Translations under genes and position numbers: made by a program
Part shown: in pieces, positions 24,755 to 32,612 of the stretch
Position numbering within the stretch: the first letter of the stretch is position 1
Layout: every line of letters starts with the position of its first letter
DNA from: CAYPIE01 sp964410665
GTDB lineage: Bacteria > Planctomycetota > Planctomycetia > Gemmatales > Gemmataceae
NCBI GenBank assembly: GCA_964410665.1
Contig: CAYPIE010000057.1
Span: forward strand, 1 to 39,158
DNA length: 39,158 nt
Reading direction: 5' to 3'
The notes under the pieces: generated by a model
What the model saw: the letters and a program-made list of their open reading frames with translations, nothing else
Told to the model about the DNA's origin: nothing
The model's database searches: none

Positions 24755-26062
24755 TCACTCATCCGGGCTGTCGGGTTCCAGAAAAGGGCGTTTCGGCGGG
24801 CAATGCATCCTCTCGGAAGGAACCGTGACCAGATCGAGTTCGGGATAGCGTAAGGCTGTCAGCCCGCCGCCGTAGACGCAGCCCGTATCAATACAGATGG
24901 TATTGTGCCACCAGTTCGGTGCGGTTACGGGAGTATGGCCATAAACCACCTTGGCCCGGCCACGATAGTTGTCGGCCCAGTTCAGGCGTACGGGCAGTCC
25001 GTTATTGTCCAGCTCGCCGGTCGTCTCGCCATAGAGGGCAAAGTCGCGAACACGTTTGGAGATTCGCCCCTGTAATCCCTGTTTGAGTCCGGCATGGGCA
25101 ACCACCAATCTGCCCTGATCGAGGACATAGTGACTTTCGAGCCCTTCCAGAAAGCAGCGGACGCGTTCCACAAAATCTGGCGACTCTTCTTCAAGCTGTT
25201 TCAGCGATTCGGCTAGAGCCGCGGAGATCACCACATCGCGGCCAATTAGCTTTTTCCACAGTTTGGCGTCATGATTGCCCGAGACACATAGCGCGTGTCC
25301 CGCCTCCACCATGTGCATCGCCAGACGTAATACTCCTGGCGTATCGGGCCCGCGATCGACCAGATCGCCCAGAAAGATGGCTTTGCGTCCTGGCGGCGGC
25401 GTGACTTCATAATCGGTGTGCCCATTGGGCTGGGGAATCTCGGTGACGGTGTAGCCCAACTCCAAGAGCAGCGTGCGTAGCTCATTACCGCAGCCGTGCA
25501 CATCGCCAATGATGTCAAACGGTCCGGAGTCCCACTTGCGGTTCACACTCAGTGGCTCGCGTAAGACCATGACCGCGTCGGCTTCCTGGGGCGTCTGCAG
25601 CCGAAAAATGGTGTGAAAGCCCTCATTGGGCAAGCGATCGAGGAAGCGGTGCAGTTGTTCGACATGCGAGCGGACCACCCGCGGCGGGACCTGCCGGTCG
25701 GGGCGGACTTGGTTGCGAGCCTGGCAGATGTCTTCGGGAAGATCAAAGATAATGGCAACGGGAAAGACATGAAAACGATAGGCCAGCCGCATCAAGGGGC
25801 GACGCGCATCGAGCTGAATATTGGTGGCGTCGATCACCGTAAAACGGCCATTGGCCAGCCGCTTGGAGGCGACCAGATGTAAGAGCTCGAACGCATCCCC
25901 GCTGGCAGCCTGGTTGGTCTCGTCATCGGAGACCAACGCCCGAAAAAAATCCGAGGAAAGGATCTCGGTGGAGCGGAAATGCTTGCGGGCAAAAGTCGAT
26001 TTGCCTGACCCTGAGGGGCCGATCAGTAAGACCAATGCCAGTTCGGGCAGGGTCAGCTTCAT
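24755..26062 (-). CDS. Polynucleotide kinase-phosphatase without the ligase domain
   Basis: A 435-residue protein matching the first two of the three domains of bacterial Pnkp, an RNA-repair enzyme. The kinase domain (about 1-170) has the P-loop GPSGSGKST (15-23), SSDFFRALVSDDETNQ and FTVIDATNIQ. The phosphatase domain (about 180-420) is a calcineurin-like metallophosphoesterase with GDVHG (186-190), GDLVDRG (232-238), GNHD (262-265), VVAHAGLK and VYGHTPV. Full Pnkp is about 850 residues and ends in a nucleotidyltransferase (ligase) domain; here the frame stops soon after the phosphatase and nothing ligase-like follows. The ATG overlaps the stop of the FG-GAP gene by four bases, so translation is coupled. 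It may heal 5' and 3' RNA or DNA ends, leaving sealing to another enzyme. Confidence 0.88.
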   Translation of the reverse strand: MKLTLPELALVLLIGPSGSGKSTFARKHFRSTEILSSDFFRALVSDDETNQAASGDAFELLHLVASKRLANGRFTVIDATNIQLDARRPLMRLAYRFHVFPVAIIFDLPEDICQARNQVRPDRQVPPRVVRSHVEQLHRFLDRLPNEGFHTIFRLQTPQEADAVMVLREPLSVNRKWDSGPFDIIGDVHGCGNELRTLLLELGYTVTEIPQPNGHTDYEVTPPPGRKAIFLGDLVDRGPDTPGVLRLAMHMVEAGHALCVSGNHDAKLWKKLIGRDVVISAALAESLKQLEEESPDFVERVRCFLEGLESHYVLDQGRLVVAHAGLKQGLQGRISKRVRDFALYGETTGELDNNGLPVRLNWADNYRGRAKVVYGHTPVTAPNWWHNTICIDTGCVYGGGLTALRYPELDLVTVPSERMHCPPKRPFLEPDSPDE

Positions 26063-27285
26063 TCGCCCAGGTTCCAGTAGATGCGGCCGTTGCCGGTCTG
26101 CCGGCCCACCGCCACGATGTCCACTCTACCATCGCCATTCAGATCCGCCGCGGCCAGATCCTCCACGGCCACGCCCCCCTGATCCACCAGGGTTCGCCGC
26201 CACTTCCGCGGATCCGCATCGGTGGCTTGATAGATGCGTACGCCCCGCCGCAGACCCGGTTGCTTGGCCCGATCGTCGCGGACGCCAACAATGAGCTCAT
26301 CGCCCCCGTCCCCATCCAAATCCGCACACCAGACAGCATGGCCCCACTTCAGTTGATCATCCACGACAAAGCGATTCCACAAGCCTCTGGTGTCCGTGGG
26401 TGGGGTATAGACCACCACCTGATGCCCATGCCAAGGTTCGATGGTCGCCAGAAAAAGCGTCCCATCCTGGTGCTGGCCTTGTTTGATCTCACTGGCGCCC
26501 CGCGATCGCTTGGGATTGTCCTGGTTGCCCCGCCCAATACGTTGGGTGTGCCACTGACCCTGCTTTTGTGTGATGCGGTGGACGCCTTCGTAGCTGACCA
26601 CCAGAAGATCCATGCCCTTGCGGTTCGGCGCCGGCACGTGCCAGAAGTTATGCGTGACATGCAAGCTCTGGCTAAGCACCTTGGGGTGCCAAGGACCTCG
26701 GACGGGGTCGGCGGGAATCGGGTAGGCAAGAATCCGTACGGGTCGGCCATCGAGCCAGTTGGCTTGCCGCGAACTGTCACGGCCCATTAGGGGCACGGCC
26801 ACGATTTCTGGCTTCTGATCCCCTTCCAAGTCGACAGCGCGAATGCGATGCAGGGTCGGCTCGCCGCCGATGCGATGTAAGGACCATGTTTGGGTTGGGT
26901 CGCTGGGTCGTTCCAGCCAGTGCAGGCTGCCACCGCTCTTGGTGTTTAGTCCACCCCAGTCGGCCCCGAGTACCAGATCTTGATGGCCATCCCGGTTGAT
27001 ATCCAGCGTGGTAATGCAGACATTATCCCGTGTCGTTTGCCCCGCCAAGATCGTATGGCGTCGCCAGGTAGGATTTTCGTACCAGACCACCCGGCGTGCA
27101 TCGACCACCACGATATCCGGTTTGGTATCTTCGTTGATATCCGTCAACAAGACCGCGTAGCCGACCCGGAATCCGGTCTCGAATTCCTGGATGCGAAAGC
27201 GAGGCCCCTCTTCGCAACGGCCCCATCCGCCGACCAGACTCAGGATCATCAAGCAGGCCAACCAGTCGATTCGCAACCTGGACAT
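26059..27285 (-). CDS. Secreted FG-GAP/VCBS repeat protein
   Basis: A 408-residue protein with a signal peptide (DWLACLMILSLVGGWGRC). ATG 27285 has GGAGGT six bases upstream. Residues about 40-408 contain FG-GAP-type blades with calcium-loop-like cores: DINEDTKPDIVVVD, DINRDGHQDLVLGAD, DLEGDQKPEIVAV, DLDGDGGDELIVGV and DLNGDGRVDIVAVG. This predicts an extracytoplasmic beta-propeller. WLxR and WR motifs resemble planctomycete proteins of this kind. Odd is its four-base overlap with the cytoplasmic kinase-phosphatase gene, which suggests a shared operon and perhaps shared regulation. No enzymatic motif is seen, and the ligand is unknown. Confidence 0.88.
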   Translation of the reverse strand: MSRLRIDWLACLMILSLVGGWGRCEEGPRFRIQEFETGFRVGYAVLLTDINEDTKPDIVVVDARRVVWYENPTWRRHTILAGQTTRDNVCITTLDINRDGHQDLVLGADWGGLNTKSGGSLHWLERPSDPTQTWSLHRIGGEPTLHRIRAVDLEGDQKPEIVAVPLMGRDSSRQANWLDGRPVRILAYPIPADPVRGPWHPKVLSQSLHVTHNFWHVPAPNRKGMDLLVVSYEGVHRITQKQGQWHTQRIGRGNQDNPKRSRGASEIKQGQHQDGTLFLATIEPWHGHQVVVYTPPTDTRGLWNRFVVDDQLKWGHAVWCADLDGDGGDELIVGVRDDRAKQPGLRRGVRIYQATDADPRKWRRTLVDQGGVAVEDLAAADLNGDGRVDIVAVGRQTGNGRIYWNLGE

Positions 27286-27452
27286 GATGACCTCCGCGCA
27301 ACACTGTGTCGGCACAACCGATTAAGAGTGTCAGCTTAGCATTTGCCCGCCGGGGGGAGCAAGGTGAGCCCCCGCCTGCGAGAAGGGCTTGACAGACTCG
27401 GGCAAGCCGTCTATGGCCAAGGCTTGCCGTCGGATGCCTGGGGGGGAAGTTT

Positions 27453-28346
27453 ATGAAACGCTGGCAATACTGTATGGGGGTGCTCCTGGCCAGCACCCTT
27501 GCCGGATGTCTGTTGCCTGAGGCCACCCCAACGAGCTCCTGGTGGCGTCAGGTCCAGTCGCAAACGCGGGTCGCTGGCCCAGATGTCGTCTACCTGGAGT
27601 ATGCCACCATCGAGCAACCTCTGGCGACGCCCTACCTCAATGAAGGCGTGTGGCAAACGACGGATGAACAGATTCTGCCGCTGAGAACGCGCAGTCTGTT
27701 GAATGAACATGGTTTTCGCGTCGGCCTGGTGGGGATCGTGCCCAGCCCCCTCCAAGCCTTATTGACCTCGGAAGGGACTTGCCGACATCCACGTGCGATT
27801 CAACAGCGAGCGGGTTATCCCACGGCCATCCCCTTGAACGGAGAGATTTCCCGCTGCACCCTGCGCTTACCCAAACTGCCGGGCAGCGGTCCGGAGCCGG
27901 CTCGTGAGTTGCAGGCGGCCGATTTTGCGTTCCATATCGTGCCCGAACAGGAAGCCGAGCAACGAATTCGTTTGAGTATTACGCCGCAGGTGCGTCATGG
28001 CCAGCCCGAGCACTGGGTGGTGGACGCCTCCGGGGAACGCCGCTGGTCGCCGGTGGGTGAACGTCCCATTGAACGCTTTGAGCGGCTGAGTTTCAGCGTT
28101 TCTGTGGCTCCGCATGAATACCTTCTGATTGGAACTGAGGTGGGACGTCGCAATACTCTGGGTCATCATAGTCTGATCGCTCTGCACGGGGACAATCCCC
28201 AGCAGCGACTGCTGGTCGTGCGTGCCTGGTCGGCCCATTCGCTGCCTGCTACGCATCAAGGAAGTCACTCCTCCGGGATGGAGGGCGCCCCGCTGGCACA
28301 ACAAGCCGGCCGCGCAGTGGTTCGCGGTGCCAGTCCTCAACGCTAG
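27453..28346 (+). CDS. Putative lipoprotein of unknown function
   Basis: A 297-residue protein with a lipoprotein signal: basic KRWQY, hydrophobic core, and lipobox LAGC near residue 19, so it should be membrane-anchored. A run of G followed by GAAG precedes ATG 27453. The body has a conserved-looking beta-rich part (VVYLEYATIEQPLATPYLN, LLNEHGFRVGLVGIVPSPL, FAFHIVPEQEAEQRIRLSIT). The phrasing of a processing-scaffold or secretion-associated protein is suggestive, but I recognise no family. The tail after about residue 265 (HQGSHSSGMEG) is low in order. It lies 147 bases before infA. Confidence 0.7.
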   Translation: MKRWQYCMGVLLASTLAGCLLPEATPTSSWWRQVQSQTRVAGPDVVYLEYATIEQPLATPYLNEGVWQTTDEQILPLRTRSLLNEHGFRVGLVGIVPSPLQALLTSEGTCRHPRAIQQRAGYPTAIPLNGEISRCTLRLPKLPGSGPEPARELQAADFAFHIVPEQEAEQRIRLSITPQVRHGQPEHWVVDASGERRWSPVGERPIERFERLSFSVSVAPHEYLLIGTEVGRRNTLGHHSLIALHGDNPQQRLLVVRAWSAHSLPATHQGSHSSGMEGAPLAQQAGRAVVRGASPQR

Positions 28347-28419
28347 TCCGGTCGTTTTCCCAGTCTTGACCACTGCCGGGCTTCCACATTTTCCGGCAGT
28401 ATTTTCCCGATCACCAGCA

Positions 28420-28425
28420 TATAAT
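28420..28425 (+). promoter_or_regulatory. -10 element before infA
   Basis: TATAAT, in the context GCATATAATTC, lies 68 bases before the GTG of infA and is a perfect -10 consensus. The -35 region is not clear. Transcription would begin near 28432. Confidence 0.55.
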
Positions 28426-28440
28426 TCAACAATGTGTAGG

Positions 28441-28471
28441 ATTGACCAAACAGGTCAATGCGTGTTTTTTT
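28441..28471 (+). terminator. Attenuator-like hairpin and T-run in the infA leader
   Basis: ATTGACC (28441-28447) and GGTCAAT (28453-28459) form a perfect 7-bp hairpin with a five-base loop. Five bases later comes a run of seven T (28465-28471), then the ribosome site of infA. The order of -10, hairpin, T-run and gene is that of a transcriptional attenuator, or of a weak terminator of upstream readthrough. No leader peptide is seen. Confidence 0.45.
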
Positions 28472-28492
28472 GTTCTTTCTTGGAGGAGCTCT

Positions 28493-28711
28493 GTGGCAAA
28501 GGAAGAAACCATGGAAGTTGAAGGCCGGGTGATCGAAGCCCTGGCCAATACCCAGTTTCGCGTCGAACTCGATATTGGCGGAGAAATCATCGCGCATGTG
28601 GCCGGCAAAATGCGCAAAAACTTTATCCGGATTATTCCCGGTGATCGGGTCAAGGTCGAAATCACCCCCTATGATTTGACCCGGGGCCGGATCGTTTATC
28701 GGGCGCGGTAG
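28493..28711 (+). CDS. infA: Translation initiation factor IF-1
   Basis: A 72-residue protein, the standard IF-1 length, starting at GTG 28493 with GGAGG six bases upstream. A longer open frame upstream is only the leader. The S1/OB fold is complete: AKEETMEVEGRVIEAL, then FRVELDIGGEIIAHVAGKMR, RIIPGDRVKVE and YDLTRGRIVYRAR. IF-1 blocks the ribosomal A-site during initiation. Bases 28420-28471 suggest its own promoter and possible attenuation. The usual ribosomal-protein or rpmJ neighbours are absent. Confidence 0.96.
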   Translation: MAKEETMEVEGRVIEALANTQFRVELDIGGEIIAHVAGKMRKNFIRIIPGDRVKVEITPYDLTRGRIVYRAR

Positions 28712-28808
28712 ACCCACCGATCTACGCCGCGTTCCCTTGACAACCTTCCTGGAACTTGTCAACCTAGATTCACTTCAATTCCCAGGGCTGGCCATGGAGG
28801 GGCCGACA

Positions 28809-29093
28809 ATGTTTCACCAAATAGAAGCCAAAGCACAGGGATGGCGTGCGATCGCCTTGTTTAACGATCTCGTGGAAGGTCCGACCGAAGGGTTGATTGT
28901 GCTGGGTCGTTCGTCCACACAAATTCGGGCGACCTATGTCGATGCCTTCCTTGAGCTTTACGATGACGAGCAACGCGAGCATACCCAAAGTATTCTGTTG
29001 CAACGCTGGACTGGTGCCGCGGATGCTGGCCGCTGGTTGAACCAAAGCACGCTTCGCTTACCCCTGCCCGAGAAGCTCGCCAAATCTGCCTAA
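28809..29093 (+). CDS. Small conserved-looking protein of unknown function
   Basis: A 94-residue protein. ATG 28809 is chosen because GGAGG lies ten bases upstream; ATG 28794 lies within that ribosome site. It begins FHQIEAKAQGWRAIALFNDL and has EGLIVLGRSSTQIRATYVDA, ELYDDEQREHTQSILLQRW and a basic tail. There is no membrane segment or known motif. It lies between infA and two genes in the same orientation (29281, 30041). No family recognised; it may belong to a planctomycete-specific group. Confidence 0.65.
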   Translation: MFHQIEAKAQGWRAIALFNDLVEGPTEGLIVLGRSSTQIRATYVDAFLELYDDEQREHTQSILLQRWTGAADAGRWLNQSTLRLPLPEKLAKSA

Positions 29094-29126
29094 GCACTCC
29101 CCTGTCTCTCCCACCCGCTGCGATCA

Positions 29127-29155
29127 GCAACCTCGTCTTAGAACGGCGAGGTTGC
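29127..29155 (+). terminator. Hairpin in the intergenic region before 29281
   Basis: GCAACCTCG (29127-29135) and CGAGGTTGC (29147-29155) form a perfect 9-bp stem with an 11-base loop, 33 bases after the preceding stop codon. A clear T-run does not follow, so termination is only a possible role. Confidence 0.4.
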
Positions 29156-29280
29156 CTGGTTTGCCAGCCATCCGGGGAAAGCCCGCCTGCCAAACCACCC
29201 ACCAACCTTGCATTTACAGGCCCTCGGGCGAAGAATATTAGCAATCAATCTCCGCTCTTCACTTGCGGGAGGCTCTGCGC

Positions 29281-30027
29281 ATGAATCCGTTTCACGCCAT
29301 CAGCGACGATTTTGCGGTTTATGTCTATATCAATACGAAAATGGAGTTGCCCGGAAACCGCGAAACTGTATTGCATTTCTTTGATTCGTTGCGCAAGACC
29401 TTTCCCGAAATGACCGAGTTTGAACAGCGACCCACCGGGGAATATGTTCTAGAAGAGGACCGCGAACTGGGCAGTTATCGCTGGGTCGCCCTCGAGCCGC
29501 ACCGACTGTGCATCGGCTTTGTCAATCCCCCCACCCTGGACGAAGTCGATGCTCTCAATGAACGTATCCTAGAAATTGCCCCGTTTTATTTGGGTTTGAA
29601 TGCTTTAGACTGTGAATCACTCGATGTGCTGTTCTCATTTGATTTCTTCTATGCAGGGAATCACGATGAGGTGGTTGCCGATGCTTTCGGTGCGCACTCG
29701 CCTCTAGACTCGTTGATTCACCTGCCCGGCAGTCAATTGCTCCAGTTTGAACCCTCGGTCACCCTCGCGCTGGATGAATCGTGTCGACTCCAAGGCCGGC
29801 TCCATGTCGAGACTCGTACCAATGCCTACCAGATCCGTACCCGACAATACTCTGAAATCCCCATCTCGGTCTACTTCACCGTACGGCAATATTGGAACCG
29901 ACAACCCTATGCCAGCTTTGGCGAGTCGTATCAGCAACAACGCCGCATCGCCGCGGAATTGCTAGAATCGATCGTGGTCCCGCAAATCCTGCGGCCGCTC
30001 GCGCAAACGATCGAGACCCGCCAGTAG
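29281..30027 (+). CDS. Cytoplasmic protein of unknown function
   Basis: A 248-residue protein. ATG 29281 has GGGAGG nine bases upstream; the frame is open from a TTG 18 bases earlier. No signal peptide. The first third shows FAVYVYINTKMELPGNRET and VLHFFDSLRKTFPEMTEFEQ. The middle has ELGSYRWVALEPHRLCIGFV and SLDVLFSFDFFYAGNHDEVV. The end has YFTVRQYWNRQPYASFGESY and then a helical tail. This looks like a well-folded beta-rich domain, but I recognise no family. The aminotransferase gene follows 13 bases later, so a shared transcript is likely. Confidence 0.72.
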   Translation: MNPFHAISDDFAVYVYINTKMELPGNRETVLHFFDSLRKTFPEMTEFEQRPTGEYVLEEDRELGSYRWVALEPHRLCIGFVNPPTLDEVDALNERILEIAPFYLGLNALDCESLDVLFSFDFFYAGNHDEVVADAFGAHSPLDSLIHLPGSQLLQFEPSVTLALDESCRLQGRLHVETRTNAYQIRTRQYSEIPISVYFTVRQYWNRQPYASFGESYQQQRRIAAELLESIVVPQILRPLAQTIETRQ

Positions 30028-30040
30028 GAGGGATGCCATC

Positions 30041-31303
30041 ATGGCCGCCGTGTCGCTATCGCCCAGTCGCTTTGCCGCGAGTCTCACCACCGAGACAGCC
30101 TTTGATGTACTGGCCGTGGCGCGGCGGCTACAGCAGCAGGGTAAGGATGTCATCGCCTTACAAATCGGCGACTCCCCGTTCCCCTCGACCAGGCACGCCC
30201 GTGAAGCTGGGATCGCGGCCATCGAACAAGGCCTGACCCGCTACTGTCCTTCCCAGGGCTTGCTCGAGTTCCGCGCCGCCATTGCCGCCAATTACCAACA
30301 CGAATTCGGCATCCCGATCACCGCCGAGCATGTGGTGGTCGGCCCCGGTGCCAAAGTCTTTGAGCAGTTCTTCTGCGAGCTCTTTGTCGAACCCGGCGAT
30401 GCGGTGCTCCTGTTCGATCCCTGCTTTCCCACCTTTGCTCCTAATCTTGAACGCCGCGGTGGCCGCATCGTCACCTCGCCGTTGCGGCAAGAGCAGGAGT
30501 TTCGCCCCAACCTGGCCGATGTCGAGCAGTTTCTGACCCGCGAGCGCTCGCCGCGAGCCATCTTCCTCAACTCGCCCCACAATCCAACCGGCGGCGTAGC
30601 TCTCGAAGCGGACCTGCAAGGCATTGCCGAGCTGATTCGTGGCAAAAACATCGCCGTGTTCAGCGATGAGCCGTATTGCCATATGGTCTGGACCGGTCAG
30701 CATCGCAGCATCCTGAGCCAGCCGGGGATGCTGGAACAGTGCGTCGCAGCCTATACCTTCAGCAAGTCGTACAGCATGTCCGGCTGGCGGATCGGCTATG
30801 CGATTACCAGCCCGCCGCTGGCCAGCATGATCACCAAGATGATTAACACGGCACTGTCCTGCGTACCGCCCTTGTGCCAGATGGCAGCCAAGGCGGCCTT
30901 AGAGCATGATGCCGCTGAGCGGGATGCAACGATGAAACTGTTTGAGCAAAAAGTGCGGCTGCTGGTCGACGCCTTACGTCAGGTTCCTCAGGTATCGGTG
31001 CTGATGCCGGCGGGCACCTTTTATGTCTTCCCGAACGTCGCCCCGATTTGTGCTCGGCTGGGCATCACTTCGCATGGTCTGGCCATGTACCTGCTGGAAG
31101 CCGCCGATGACCAGCGGGGCGTCGCCTGCTTGGGGGGGGAATGTTTCGGTCCGGCCGGGCAGGGCTTTCTACGCTTCAGTTGCGCGGAGCCCGATGAGCG
31201 TTTGCTCCAAGCCGTGGACTTCTTTGCCGAGGCAATCACCCGCACGGACCGGGTCGCCGCTTATCTGCAGGCCAACCCAAAGTATCGTCCGACCCCGGCC
31301 TAA
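30041..31303 (+). CDS. Class I/II pyridoxal-phosphate aminotransferase
   Basis: A 420-residue fold-type I aminotransferase. GGAGG is present nine bases before ATG 30041. Family motifs in order: ALQIGDSPFPSTRHA, LTRYCPSQGLLEFRAAIA, VVVGPGAKVFEQFF, LNSPHNPTGGVA, VFSDEPYCHMVWTG, FSKSYSMSGWRIGYA with the PLP-binding lysine, and a C-terminal LRFSCAEPDERL with the substrate arginine region. The fold resembles aspartate/aromatic aminotransferases of the Igamma group (such as AspC of thermophiles and related alanine or aromatic enzymes). Substrate cannot be fixed from sequence. It follows the unknown gene at 29281 by 13 bases. Confidence 0.9.
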   Translation: MAAVSLSPSRFAASLTTETAFDVLAVARRLQQQGKDVIALQIGDSPFPSTRHAREAGIAAIEQGLTRYCPSQGLLEFRAAIAANYQHEFGIPITAEHVVVGPGAKVFEQFFCELFVEPGDAVLLFDPCFPTFAPNLERRGGRIVTSPLRQEQEFRPNLADVEQFLTRERSPRAIFLNSPHNPTGGVALEADLQGIAELIRGKNIAVFSDEPYCHMVWTGQHRSILSQPGMLEQCVAAYTFSKSYSMSGWRIGYAITSPPLASMITKMINTALSCVPPLCQMAAKAALEHDAAERDATMKLFEQKVRLLVDALRQVPQVSVLMPAGTFYVFPNVAPICARLGITSHGLAMYLLEAADDQRGVACLGGECFGPAGQGFLRFSCAEPDERLLQAVDFFAEAITRTDRVAAYLQANPKYRPTPA

Positions 31304-31309
31304 CGCCGC

Positions 31310-32584
31310 TCAAGTTTCCGCCAGGTCGGCAAGCAGGCGTAGGACCAGTTCCATGGCCTGGTGCGGCGTCTGCACTTGTTGGTCGAGCTGCGCTTCCCGA
31401 ACCCGTTGCAGTAGGTGCTTAAACTGGGGCCCAGGGCGTAGCCCATGCCGCAACAGATCGTTGCCCGTCAGCAGCGGCGGTGGCTCCAGCTCCGCTCGCG
31501 ATTTGCTTCGAAGCAATTTTTCGACATATTCAAATTCATGATAGCCAAGATTGATGATTGCTGCTCGAGCTCGGCTAAGGGCCAAGAGTTCGCCGATTCC
31601 AGGATGTACTAGCAGCGGATAAAGCTGGCTGGCCGGCAGCTGCTCGGCGCTCAACAGGCGGTCCGCCTCGGTCAAGAGCCAGTAAGTGCGGTCCTTCTCA
31701 GCGTTGGCCAAGCGCAGATGGTCCAACAGCGGCTCGATCTGCGGCTGCTCCAGCGATCCTAGCAGGGCCGCCAGAGCCATGGGGACGGTGACCGGCCCCG
31801 GCTGAGGCCAGGTGACTCCCTCCAGCTGCGCCAGCTTGCTCAGTGTGGCTTCAAAACTGGTGGGTACTCGATCTGCCTGATCAGCCAAGGGGGGCAGAAT
31901 ATGCGCCAAGAGTCCCGAGGTATAGAGCAACTCAACGGCCCGCCGACGCCGCGAATGCACGAGCATCTTGCGTAGCTCTTCGGCGATTCGCTCGGCACTG
32001 ACCACCAGAATCCCCGCGGCATGCCATTGCACCGCCGCCCAGGTCTTGGGGTCGATGGCCAGCTCAAACCGGGCCGCCATTCGCACCGCGCGGAGCATCC
32101 GCAGCTTGTCTTCCTCAATGCGAGCCTCCGGCTCGCCAATGGCCCGCAGGATCCCCTGTTTCAGATCGGCCTGGCCTCCGACAAAGTCCAGGACCTGGTC
32201 GGTCAGCGGATCGAGGAACATGCCATTGATCGTGAAGTCACGCCGCTGTGCATCCGCCTCAGCCGAGGCATAGGTGACCTGATCGGGGCGGCGGCCATCG
32301 GTATAGACACCATCGGAGCGAAACGTGGCAACCTGCGTCTTAACATAGGAGCCATCGGCCTGACGTGGACCAAGTACCTCGACCACGCCAAAGCTGGCCC
32401 CAACCTGGATGGTGCGGCGAAACAATCGCGTCACCTGTTCCGGCCGCGCGGCCGTGGCGACGTCATAGTCCGCCGGCACTTGCCCGAGCAGCTCATCGCG
32501 GACACAGCCACCGGCGAAATAGGCTTCATAGCCAGCTTCGCGAAGCCGCCGGATAATCTGCAAGGCAAAATCACGTTCGGTCAT
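31310..32584 (-). CDS. CCA-adding-type tRNA nucleotidyltransferase / poly(A) polymerase family
   Basis: A 424-residue class II nucleotidyltransferase. ATG 32584 gives the usual start TERDFALQIIRRLREAGYEA. Family motifs: FAGGCVRDELLG with the metal-binding DYD in PADYDVATAA, then RRDFTINGMFLDP, EEDKLRMLRAVRMAARF with the DKLR motif, and AERIAEELRKML. It adds CCA or A to the 3' end of tRNAs. CCA-adding, A-adding or poly(A) polymerase activity cannot be told apart from these motifs. rsmD lies 28 bases upstream on the same strand, so both may be one RNA-modification unit. A GTG start 24 bases earlier is possible. Confidence 0.92.
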   Translation of the reverse strand: MTERDFALQIIRRLREAGYEAYFAGGCVRDELLGQVPADYDVATAARPEQVTRLFRRTIQVGASFGVVEVLGPRQADGSYVKTQVATFRSDGVYTDGRRPDQVTYASAEADAQRRDFTINGMFLDPLTDQVLDFVGGQADLKQGILRAIGEPEARIEEDKLRMLRAVRMAARFELAIDPKTWAAVQWHAAGILVVSAERIAEELRKMLVHSRRRRAVELLYTSGLLAHILPPLADQADRVPTSFEATLSKLAQLEGVTWPQPGPVTVPMALAALLGSLEQPQIEPLLDHLRLANAEKDRTYWLLTEADRLLSAEQLPASQLYPLLVHPGIGELLALSRARAAIINLGYHEFEYVEKLLRSKSRAELEPPPLLTGNDLLRHGLRPGPQFKHLLQRVREAQLDQQVQTPHQAMELVLRLLADLAET

Positions 32585-32612
32585 GGCAAACCAACGGGGC
32601 ACCCCCAAGAAA

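Noticed and set aside
24755..24760. Frameshift that might have cut the ligase domain from the kinase-phosphatase
   Set aside because: Only 10 bases separate its stop from the convergent gene and no ligase motif is visible on the minus strand beyond it, so no recent frameshift is apparent.
27867..28373. A 168-codon minus-strand frame opposite the lipoprotein
   Set aside because: Antisense shadow without any motif; the plus-strand gene has a lipobox and ribosome site.
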